Positions 25,269-33,162 of a DNA stretch of 64,000 bases are shown in pieces (the stretch's first letter is position 1; every line of letters begins with the position of its first letter). The position numbers were made by a program, and so were the translations under genes. A model generated the notes under the pieces. The model did no database searches. It was given only the letters and a program-made list of their open reading frames with translations, and had not been told where the DNA came from. This stretch comes from Treponema medium (GTDB lineage: Bacteria; Spirochaetota; Spirochaetia; Treponematales; Treponemataceae), in NCBI RefSeq assembly GCF_017161265.1, contig NZ_CP031393.1, positions 372,001 to 436,000 of the forward strand, given 5' to 3'.

Positions 25269-26870
25269 TTAATAGAATGAAAGCAATTGTGCAAGCCGTT
25301 CCTTTCCGATTATCTTCATAAAACCGGCAAGGCGCGGACCTTGGTCTTTTCCAATCAACGCCTGATAGACGGCGGTAAACAGCGCTTTCGGTTCGATTTC
25401 GCATGCATGAGCTACATCATACAGCGCAGTTGAAAAAGCCTTTTCATCAAGCGCGTCCATCTGCGGTAACAGCTCATCGCGGATTTTGCAGAGTGCAGCG
25501 GTTTCGGCTGCGGAAAGTTCCGCCTTGCCGCCGTCGGTACGCAGTGCAAACCGGAAGTCTTCCGGCGCACATTCGGTAATCCAATACCATGCGCACTTCG
25601 CCCGCGCTTCAAAACGCTCCCGCTGTTCTTCCTTCATATCCGGCAAAAGCTTCATGACCGCGGCGATGTCTCCGGCATTGATTTGTAAAAGATTACAGAG
25701 ATGTCTGAATGGAATTTGATACGATATGCAGGACGGCATCCCTTCAACCTGCGAAAGTTCATAGATGCGGCGTTCTTTCGCATACACCTCATCGTTTTTA
25801 GCCTTGTCAACACCCCATGCGATACGCTCGGTTTTATCGTAATCCTCATAGGTTTTGATAACGTCCAAGTCGAAGCTGATGGAAAACTCCGTGTTCGGCC
25901 TCGTTCCGGCAAACAAGTACCGCGCAATTTCAGGCTGATACACGTTCAATACATCGGACAGACTGATGACCTTTCCCTTTGACGAGGACATTTTACCCGG
26001 CAAGCCCTTGATGCCGATAAAATCGTAGCGGAAGCTGACGGGAGCAGGCCAATCATATACTTCATCCGCGACAAGCCGCGCCGTGTCGAAAGAACCGCCT
26101 TGACTGTGATGGTCTTTTCCGGCAGGTTCAAAAACCGTTTTTTCAAACTGCCAGCGCATCGGCCAGTCAACCCTCCAGCCGAGTTTTAATTCCTTTGAGG
26201 TGCGTAAGTCGGCCTTTTCCTGATGACCGCAGCTTGTGCAGCGGTATTCCAATCCGTATTCGCCGTCGTAAGAAACGATCTCGGTAGTGTCTTTATTGCA
26301 GTTGCAGCAAAAAGCCGCGACAGGCCAATATTCTTCCGTTGCAGGAATTTTATGCTCATCATCGCGGTAGCGGTTTAAACAGTCTTTTATTTTGTCGCGG
26401 TTCTGCAGCGCTTTTTTCATCCCTTCGGCATACATGCCGCTGCGGTACCGTTCAGCCTGATATAAAAATTCGGGATGAATACCGACTTTCGGCAGCACCT
26501 GCTCTACATCTACTTCGTGATGACGCGCGTAAGACGTATCGCGACCGGTTGTATCGGGTACCATTGTGATGGGATACCGTAGATAGTTTTGCAGCGTTTC
26601 TTTTCCCGGCATATTTTCAGGCACTTTGCGAAACACGTCGTAATCGTCCCATGAATAAATAAAGCGTACCTTTTTGCCGCGGTCGCGTAGGGCGCGTACA
26701 ACTAAATCAACCGAGATAATTTCTCGGAAGTTGCCAATGTGAACGGTTCCCGACGGCGTAATTCCCGAAGCGCATGTATAAGATTCCAAATCGCCGCGCT
26801 CGCGTATAATCTTCTCTGCGGTTTGATCCGCCCAATGTACTAATTTCTGATTGTTTTGTTCCTTACTCAT
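25269..26870 (-). CDS. lysS: Lysyl-tRNA synthetase, class I (archaeal type)
   Basis: 533 aa. HIGH-type motif SGTVHIGNFREI near residue 40, a Cys4 zinc cluster (CCNCNKDT...YRCTSCGHQEK) near 195-225, and the KMSKS-type loop KMSSSKG near 285. These define the class I LysRS found in archaea and spirochaetes, unrelated to the class II enzyme of most bacteria. It charges tRNA-Lys. AAGGATG ribosome site before ATG. Confidence 0.97.
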   Translation of the reverse strand: MSKEQNNQKLVHWADQTAEKIIRERGDLESYTCASGITPSGTVHIGNFREIISVDLVVRALRDRGKKVRFIYSWDDYDVFRKVPENMPGKETLQNYLRYPITMVPDTTGRDTSYARHHEVDVEQVLPKVGIHPEFLYQAERYRSGMYAEGMKKALQNRDKIKDCLNRYRDDEHKIPATEEYWPVAAFCCNCNKDTTEIVSYDGEYGLEYRCTSCGHQEKADLRTSKELKLGWRVDWPMRWQFEKTVFEPAGKDHHSQGGSFDTARLVADEVYDWPAPVSFRYDFIGIKGLPGKMSSSKGKVISLSDVLNVYQPEIARYLFAGTRPNTEFSISFDLDVIKTYEDYDKTERIAWGVDKAKNDEVYAKERRIYELSQVEGMPSCISYQIPFRHLCNLLQINAGDIAAVMKLLPDMKEEQRERFEARAKCAWYWITECAPEDFRFALRTDGGKAELSAAETAALCKIRDELLPQMDALDEKAFSTALYDVAHACEIEPKALFTAVYQALIGKDQGPRLAGFMKIIGKERLAQLLSFY

Positions 26871-27002
26871 ATCATCCTTGTATTGAACTCAAACAGCCCT
26901 GCTGATGAGGCTCGAAAGGTTCTGTTTTGGTGATTGTTTGAAAAATATTGCGGAATTGTATACTGCGTTGTCGATTGTGTCAATTGAAAATGTGCTACCG
27001 TC

Positions 27003-27041
27003 GGGCAGCTCTAAAAGCTAACCGAGTTTTTAGAGATGCCC
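27003..27041. terminator. Hairpin repeat family H, copy 3
   Basis: GGGCAGCTCTAAAA paired with TTTTTAGAGATGCCC, directly at the 3' end of holA. Confidence 0.65.
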
Positions 27042-28051
27042 TAGCACAGCTGTGCAGCGCTACTGTATGCTGCCAGTTCTCGCCCTTGATTATGAATGAT
27101 ACTGTAGAGGCAAGCATCGAGCAGCACCCCCGAAAGTTCTTGTCCCATTGTACGGATTTGCATATCGGTTTTATTTAAGAGCGAGATAATACGGTACACG
27201 GTCTGTGCATTCCATTGTCTACTCGCGCGGCGGTACTGGTCAATCGCTTTCTTCGATGTAAAGCCCGCTCTTTTTAAACTGAAATCATCAAGTCCGCCGG
27301 TTTGCGCAAGATTGTGCCAGTCCCGAAGCCGCCGAAAACAGTAAGCAAGCCCCGCAATCAGCTGTACCGGCGAAGATTCTTTGGAAAGGGTCAGCTTTTG
27401 GCGGATATTCAGTGCGTATTCCAGATTGGCATTACTCAGCGCATCAAAAAGCGTAAACGGCGTTTCTTCTTTGTTATGAGCAAGCAGGCGTTCAACAGTC
27501 TCCGCTGTCAGCGTTGTTCCCGGTTCAAAAAAGAGGCTGATATGAGTACACGAGGTTTTGAGCGCTTCGGTATTATTTTCTACCAGCTCCAGCAGAACCT
27601 CAATAGCATCCTGTTCAATACCGATCTTCGACTGCGCAAAAAAACGGCGAATCCAATCCTGTTTTTTATTTTCAAACAGTTCCCAAAATATTTTTTTGTG
27701 ATCTTTAGGTACCAGCTCTTCAATTTTTTTATCAATACCGATTTCATCGGAGATCAGCACCAAAAAAGCGCCATCCTCCGTAGGCGTCTGCTCAACCCAC
27801 TGCGTAAGCGCCTGTATATCTTCCTTTTTCTTGATTGCTTCCGCGTTTCTGACAACGGCAAACCGAGCTTCCGCAAACAAAGATCCGTTCTGCACGGCAT
27901 CCAAAACGACTGACAGAGAAGTATCCGCTGCATAAAAGAGATGATTATCGAGCTGTCCGTATTTTTTTTCCGCGCTTTTTTTCAGGGCTTCAAGCGCATC
28001 GTTCCGTTCCCCCAATTCGGGACCGGTAAAAAGCCATAAAGGGGCACTCAT
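27041..28051 (-). CDS. holA: DNA polymerase III delta subunit
   Basis: 336 aa, standard length. LWLFTGPELGERNDALEALK is the N-terminal P-loop-like strand of clamp-loader delta, followed by VVLDAVQNGSLFAEARFAVV and a C-terminal collar domain (YALNIRQKLTLSKESSPVQL; IAGLAYCFRRLRD). It opens the beta clamp for loading. It follows ptsH by 9 nt on the same strand, so hprK-ptsH-holA may be one operon. Confidence 0.9.
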   Translation of the reverse strand: MSAPLWLFTGPELGERNDALEALKKSAEKKYGQLDNHLFYAADTSLSVVLDAVQNGSLFAEARFAVVRNAEAIKKKEDIQALTQWVEQTPTEDGAFLVLISDEIGIDKKIEELVPKDHKKIFWELFENKKQDWIRRFFAQSKIGIEQDAIEVLLELVENNTEALKTSCTHISLFFEPGTTLTAETVERLLAHNKEETPFTLFDALSNANLEYALNIRQKLTLSKESSPVQLIAGLAYCFRRLRDWHNLAQTGGLDDFSLKRAGFTSKKAIDQYRRASRQWNAQTVYRIISLLNKTDMQIRTMGQELSGVLLDACLYSIIHNQGRELAAYSSAAQLC

Positions 28052-28060
28052 CTTTTCGCG

Positions 28061-28327
28061 TTATTCCTCTTCAAATTTCGCGGCAAAAAGCTGTTCAAGC
28101 GCAGCAACCGCCTCGGCCTCGTCGGCGCCGTCTGCGGAAACGGTCAGCTCGGTTTGATACCCTGCTGCCATTGTCATTACACCCATAATAGATTTTGCAT
28201 TTACGGTAACATTTTCTTTTTCAAACATAATATTCGACTGGAACTTGCTTGCCGTTTGTACAATCAACGACGAGGGACGCGCATGGATGCCGGCGCGATT
28301 TTGCACAATAATCTTTTTTGTTACCAT
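28061..28327 (-). CDS. ptsH: Phosphocarrier protein HPr
   Basis: 88 aa. Active-site His15 in AGIHARPS and regulatory Ser46 in NAKSIMGVMTMAA are both present. The regulatory serine, together with the HPr kinase gene 11 nt upstream, indicates a signalling rather than purely sugar-transport role. No PTS permease genes are in the window. Confidence 0.97.
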   Translation of the reverse strand: MVTKKIIVQNRAGIHARPSSLIVQTASKFQSNIMFEKENVTVNAKSIMGVMTMAAGYQTELTVSADGADEAEAVAALEQLFAAKFEEE

Positions 28328-28338
28328 AACTCTTTTCC

Positions 28339-29328
28339 TTAATAGGTATCATCTGCCGAATAATAAGGTACTCGGCTTGTATCGCTTTCCATCCAGCGCA
28401 GAATATTTTGATTAAATTCTTTCGCAGAATAAACGCCCATACTTTTAAGCCGCTCGTTCATTGCAGCTGTTTCTAAAATAATCGGAATATTCCGTCCTGA
28501 TTTTACCGGTATTTCCAAGAGAGGCAGTTTTACATCCAATATCTCGGTGGTAAGTTCCTCAGTACCGATGCGGTCATATACTTTATGCGAATCCCATTCT
28601 TCCAACTTTGCCACCAGTTGTATCTGTTTTTGCTCCCTCACCGACCGAACTCCATAGAGCTGCATAATATTGATAATTCCAAGTCCGCGTATTTCCATGT
28701 GATGCCCGATTGTCTTGTTGGCGCCCCGCCCGATCAAGCTGTTCCCGTTGATACAGGTGATTTCGACTACATCATCAACCACCAATCGATGACCCCGCTC
28801 TACAAGCTCAAGCGCCGTTTCGCTCTTACCAACCCCCGAATCGCCTAAAATGAGAATACCAAGTCCATATACTTCTACCAGAACACCATGTATCGCTACT
28901 GTTGGAGCAAATACATCAGAGAGAACACGCATCAGCCGAATGGAAAGCTCACTGGAAGAAAGATCTGTCTGTAGTACAGGACAGCCGGTTGCCTGAACCA
29001 GCTCTAAGAACATGGGAGGAGGAGGAATATTATGAGAAAAAATACAGCAGGGAATATTATACGTCATCATTTTTTTTATATTTTCGATGGCATTGCTTTC
29101 GATGAGTGTTTGTAAATAGGCGCATTCCCCCCTACCGAACAACTGAACACGCTGATACGCAAAAGAATCAAAAAACCCCGAAAGAGCAAGTCCGGGACGG
29201 TTCAAATCCGCAACGGTAATGCTGCGCGTTAAGCCCTTTTGTCCGCACACGCAATGCAGGTGAAGCGCATCGTGCTCCGTTAAGTCGAGATCGAGTAATT
29301 CAAGTACCGTTAAACTCTTAGAAAGCAT
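28339..29328 (-). CDS. hprK: HPr kinase/phosphorylase
   Basis: 329 aa. Walker A GDSGVGKSETALEL near residue 155, the HPrK signature EIRGLGIINI near 207 and the C-terminal VKSGRNIPIILETAAMNERL helix. It phosphorylates HPr on Ser46 in response to energy state, and reverses this. Directly followed by ptsH. Confidence 0.96.
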   Translation of the reverse strand: MLSKSLTVLELLDLDLTEHDALHLHCVCGQKGLTRSITVADLNRPGLALSGFFDSFAYQRVQLFGRGECAYLQTLIESNAIENIKKMMTYNIPCCIFSHNIPPPPMFLELVQATGCPVLQTDLSSSELSIRLMRVLSDVFAPTVAIHGVLVEVYGLGILILGDSGVGKSETALELVERGHRLVVDDVVEITCINGNSLIGRGANKTIGHHMEIRGLGIINIMQLYGVRSVREQKQIQLVAKLEEWDSHKVYDRIGTEELTTEILDVKLPLLEIPVKSGRNIPIILETAAMNERLKSMGVYSAKEFNQNILRWMESDTSRVPYYSADDTY

Positions 29329-29364
29329 GGATAAGCCTTTGTAAACGCGCCGACTGCCCTAGGT

Positions 29365-30663
29365 TCAGTCTTTCAGGGCTTTGAGTTCGGCTTTGAGCGA
29401 TGCGCTTTCGCGTGATTGACGCGCAAGGCGGTCGGCAAGAAGGCGCGACAAAAAGATACCGTAATGCGGGTAAGATTCTATCAGCTTCATAAATTTCATC
29501 TTGGGTACTTTAACCAACGTCCCCTTTCCAATTGCGACGATCGTTGCCGACCGCGTATCATTAGTGAGAAATGCCATCTCTCCGATAAAGATATCCGCCG
29601 GCGTCAGCACCGTTAACAGCGTATTATTGACATAAACGGCATAGCGACCGGATCGGATATAAAAGAGATTGTTCGATTCATCGTTTTGGCGACATACCAC
29701 TTGCAAGTGATTAAAATGGAAAGTTTCCTGCTCCCGCAAAATTGCCGGTGTAAGATTTGCACTATTCTTCTGGTTCGGCACCTCGAACGAGACCTCGTTT
29801 CCTGCATCATTATAATACAGTTCTTTCACAAAACTTTGGCTCATCTTAATGCCCATCCCGTGCAAACCTGCCTCAAAAGGTGCATCGAGCGCTGAACGCC
29901 AGTCAAATCCCGGTCCATCGTCTTTGATGGTAATCCGCGTGCGTTCAGGAGAAATATTGTATGTAATGAGTACTTTTTTCGTTCCGACGACAGGATCCAT
30001 CCGCTTTATTCTAATGAGCTCAAGGACATCCTTTCCCTGTTTGAGCCATTCGGTTTTTTCATCATAACTGATATTGCAATTCCCGTGTTCTACAGCGTTC
30101 AGCAGCAACTCCATCATCGCACCCTGAAACGCACTCCGTTCAGCTTCATTAACGCGGTCGGTATTATAAAGATAGGTAGAAATAAGATTTGCATAGAACA
30201 TAACTTCAAATGGGTCTGTCTCGCTGGTAAAACTACCGTGTTCAAGCTCATTCGCCGGATGACTCATACCGCGGTTAACTAAAAAATGTTCATGATGATT
30301 TAAAATTTTAATAATTTGCGCAACATACTGTTCAAATTCTTTGCGTGTTAAAACGAATAAAAAGTTAGGCTCTTTCCGCTGTGTCAGTGTTGCTTTTTGC
30401 TCCTGCGAATCGGTAATTGCAATAACTCCTCCGAACAGCAGCCACGGATCATCTTTTACTACTTTAAGGCATTTTTCTGCATGAACCGCCGGATCACCGA
30501 AATCAATAATCTTGATTTCCGGCATCTCGTATCGGAAAGCTGCAAGCGCTTCGGTATAACTTTGTAATTGTTGCGAGATAATACTGAAGTTTGACTGCTT
30601 ACACGCCTGCTGCATCGCGTCTACTGTGGTTACAACCGTACTAACAATCGGAATCTTCTTCAT
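29365..30663 (-). CDS. Regulator combining RsbW-like HATPase and cyclic-nucleotide-binding domains
   Basis: 432 aa from ATG 30663 (AAGGATA site). Residues ~1-120 resemble a degenerate receiver domain (IKIIDFGDPAVHAEKCLKVV; WLLFGGVIAITDS). Residues ~160-300 form a GHKL HATPase of the RsbW/SpoIIAB type (AMMELLLNAVEHGNCNISYD; ITIKDDGPGFDW; LHGMGIKMSQSF). Residues ~310-425 form a cNMP-binding beta-barrel (FYIRSGRYAVYVNN; ADIFIGEMAFLTNDTRSATI). Such a protein could act as an anti-sigma kinase gated by a nucleotide. A SpoIIE-type phosphatase, the usual counterpart, lies at 48800. The target is unknown. Confidence 0.85.
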   Translation of the reverse strand: MKKIPIVSTVVTTVDAMQQACKQSNFSIISQQLQSYTEALAAFRYEMPEIKIIDFGDPAVHAEKCLKVVKDDPWLLFGGVIAITDSQEQKATLTQRKEPNFLFVLTRKEFEQYVAQIIKILNHHEHFLVNRGMSHPANELEHGSFTSETDPFEVMFYANLISTYLYNTDRVNEAERSAFQGAMMELLLNAVEHGNCNISYDEKTEWLKQGKDVLELIRIKRMDPVVGTKKVLITYNISPERTRITIKDDGPGFDWRSALDAPFEAGLHGMGIKMSQSFVKELYYNDAGNEVSFEVPNQKNSANLTPAILREQETFHFNHLQVVCRQNDESNNLFYIRSGRYAVYVNNTLLTVLTPADIFIGEMAFLTNDTRSATIVAIGKGTLVKVPKMKFMKLIESYPHYGIFLSRLLADRLARQSRESASLKAELKALKD

Positions 30664-30726
30664 AACTTTTATCCTTCTGTGTGAAATTTTATAGATATAC
30701 AAAATTTCACACTACTTTTAGGAAAG

Positions 30727-30750
30727 ACGGACAAACGCATCAGAAATAGT
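30727..30750. repeat. Remnant arm of palindromic repeat family P
   Basis: AGACGGACAAACGCATCAG matches the outer arm of the intact repeats; no partner arm is present. Confidence 0.5.
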
Positions 30751-30811
30751 TTAAGCGCTGCCTTTCATGCAAAATTTTGCTAAAAATTTTGCACATTTTA
30801 TTTTGAGAAGC

Positions 30812-30952
30812 AGGATAAACACATCAGGTTATTAATCAAATATCGAAAAATAAAGAGGCTGTGAGACCATTTGAACCGCGAAGAGGTTCAATTCTGGTTG
30901 AACAGCCTCTTTATTTTTCGGGGTACTATAAAAAAGCTGATGTGTTTATCCT
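30812..30952. repeat. Nested palindrome, family P, copy 2 (intact)
   Basis: Three concentric inverted repeats: outer AGGATAAACACATCAG (30812-30827) with its exact complement at 30937-30952; inner 19-bp perfect arms starting CGAAAAATAAAGAGGC (30843-30861 and 30902-30920); innermost TTGAACC/GGTTCAA hairpin at 30872-30891. It sits between the divergently transcribed regulator gene and glgX, and could fold into a cruciform or an RNA three-level hairpin. Confidence 0.9.
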
Positions 30953-31007
30953 AACTTTGGATGAGTATAGCATAATTTTATTTTTCGTGCTACATTTCGT
31001 TTCGTTC

Positions 31008-33152
31008 ATGGAAAACCTATCATTTTTGCCGGGTAGTCCGCTTCCTGCCGGCGCTGCCGTCTATAGTGACGGTGTGAATTTCAGTATCTTTTCCCGCCAT
31101 GCCTTCTCGGTAACATTGGATATCTTTGTAAATCCCGAAGATCCTACACCGTATTGCTCATACACTTTTGACCCTCAGACGAATAAAACAGGCGACATCT
31201 GGCATGTCTTTGTAAAAGGACTGCCAAAAAACGCCTTATATCTTTACCGTGTTGACGGCCCGTTTGCTCCTTATGAAGGAATGCGCTTTAATGCCGGCAA
31301 TTATCTGCTCGACCCATACTCGCGGGGGCTTGCCAACACGGAATCCTTTAACAGAAAATTTTCCACGCAAACACCGCCGCCTCATATAGATGGTGATTTG
31401 GCTTTCTTAACCGAACAGTCAGCTGCTCATTTTCCTAAATGCATCGCGGTAGCTTACGATGATTTTGACTGGCAGGGCGACCATCCGCTCAATTATCCGC
31501 TGAAAGACTGTATCATCTACGAAGCGCATGTAAAAGGGCTTTCGTGCCATCCCAATGCACCTCAGCAGCACAAGGGAACCTATCAGGGTATTATTGATAC
31601 CATCCCTTATTTGAAGGAACTGGGCATTACCAGCCTTGAACTGCTGCCCATTCAGGAATTTAACGAGCATGAACTCACCAGAATAAACCCGCGGACAGGC
31701 ACCGTGTTAAAAAACTATTGGGGATACAGTACCATCGCCTTCTTTGCACCTAAATCATCGTATGCCTCAGGCCGTGAAGGAGTTAATGCCGTATTCGAGT
31801 TCAAACGGATGGTGCGCGAACTGCATAAAAACGGCATCGAAGTAATCCTCGACATCGTATTTAATCACACGGCGGAGGGGAGTGAATTCGGCCCGACCCT
31901 TTCATTCCGTGGCTTGGATAATACCATCTATTATATACTGGAAGATAATGCTCGTTATTACCGCAACTACTCAGGCTGCGGCAACACCTTCAACTGTAAT
32001 CACCCGATTGTGCAAACCTTTATTCTGGACTGCCTGCGGTACTGGGTTATCGAAATGCACGTAGACGGCTTCCGGTTCGACCTCGGTTCCATCTTAGGCA
32101 GGGATCAAAAAGGGAAGCTTATGGATAATCCGCCAACCATCGAGCATATTGCCGAAGATCCCATATTAAGAAAGACAAAGATTATCGCCGAAGCGTGGGA
32201 CGCGGGCGGCGCCTATCAAGTAGGGAATTTCCCCGGCGGCAGGTGGGCTGAATGGAATGACCGTTTCCGCGACGATGTACGGCTTTTTTGGCGCGGCGAT
32301 TCATCCCATGCTAAAGAACTTGCGACGCGGGTAACCGGTTCCGCCGACCTCTATCTTGTCAACGGACGAAAACCTTTCCATTCCATCAACTTTGTTACCA
32401 GCCATGACGGGTTTACCCTCTACGATTTATTAAGCTACAATAAAAAACACAACGAAGAGAACGGCGAAGACAACCGTGACGGCAGTGATTCCAATTGCAG
32501 CTATAACAACGGCTTTGAAGGGAAAACCGAAAACAGCCATATCGAAACTATACGGAAGCAGAAGGCAAAGAACATCCTGCTAACGCTCATTTTATCGCTG
32601 GGAACTCCGATGTTGACCGCCGGAGATGAGGTATTGCGAACTCAGAAGGGGAACAACAACCCTTACTGCCAAGACAATGAAATAAGCTGGTTCGATTGGT
32701 CGCTCACCCGGAGCAATGCCGATATATTGGCATTTGTAAAAAAATTGATCCGCCTGCGTAAACAGCATCCGGTGTTTTTGCGCTCGGAATTTTTAACGGG
32801 AGCGCAATCGGGCGAGCGGCGTAAACCGGATATCAGCTGGTACAATGCACAGGGCGACACCCCCGATTGGAACCAGCCTTCGTCTTTTTTAGCATATTTC
32901 CTTGACGGTTCCACGGCGGAAACGAGAGCTGAACGTGATGATAACAGCTTTTACATCATCCTAAACGGCGGTACTTTAGACGTTACGGCAACAATCTGCC
33001 CTCCTCCGCAAGGAAAGCATTGGTACCGGCTGATCGATACGTCCTATCCTGCAGGGGAAGATTTTACCAATCCCGAACAAGCTCCGCTTTTGGAAAACCA
33101 ACAAAAATATGTCGCATTGGCGGCGACTGCCGTCGTGTTAATTCTGAAATAA
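31008..33152 (+). CDS. glgX: Glycogen debranching enzyme GlgX (GH13)
   Basis: 714 aa from ATG 31008; a longer frame to 30861 enters the repeat and was rejected. N-terminal CBM48 (PAGAAVYSDGVNFSIFSRHA) and GH13 catalytic motifs in order: VILDIVFNHTAEG, DGFRFDLGSILG with the nucleophile Asp, IIAEAWDAGG with the acid Glu, and NFVTSHDGFTLYDLL with the transition-state Asp. It hydrolyses alpha-1,6 branches of limit dextrins. There is no clear ribosome site. It is followed after 10 nt by glycogen phosphorylase, a complete glycogen-degradation pair. Confidence 0.95.
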   Translation: MENLSFLPGSPLPAGAAVYSDGVNFSIFSRHAFSVTLDIFVNPEDPTPYCSYTFDPQTNKTGDIWHVFVKGLPKNALYLYRVDGPFAPYEGMRFNAGNYLLDPYSRGLANTESFNRKFSTQTPPPHIDGDLAFLTEQSAAHFPKCIAVAYDDFDWQGDHPLNYPLKDCIIYEAHVKGLSCHPNAPQQHKGTYQGIIDTIPYLKELGITSLELLPIQEFNEHELTRINPRTGTVLKNYWGYSTIAFFAPKSSYASGREGVNAVFEFKRMVRELHKNGIEVILDIVFNHTAEGSEFGPTLSFRGLDNTIYYILEDNARYYRNYSGCGNTFNCNHPIVQTFILDCLRYWVIEMHVDGFRFDLGSILGRDQKGKLMDNPPTIEHIAEDPILRKTKIIAEAWDAGGAYQVGNFPGGRWAEWNDRFRDDVRLFWRGDSSHAKELATRVTGSADLYLVNGRKPFHSINFVTSHDGFTLYDLLSYNKKHNEENGEDNRDGSDSNCSYNNGFEGKTENSHIETIRKQKAKNILLTLILSLGTPMLTAGDEVLRTQKGNNNPYCQDNEISWFDWSLTRSNADILAFVKKLIRLRKQHPVFLRSEFLTGAQSGERRKPDISWYNAQGDTPDWNQPSSFLAYFLDGSTAETRAERDDNSFYIILNGGTLDVTATICPPPQGKHWYRLIDTSYPAGEDFTNPEQAPLLENQQKYVALAATAVVLILK

Positions 33153-33162
33153 GGGGTAGATT

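Noticed and set aside
30861-31007. 50-residue N-terminal extension of GlgX
   Set aside because: The extension is translated from the family P palindrome; the conserved protein begins at 31008.
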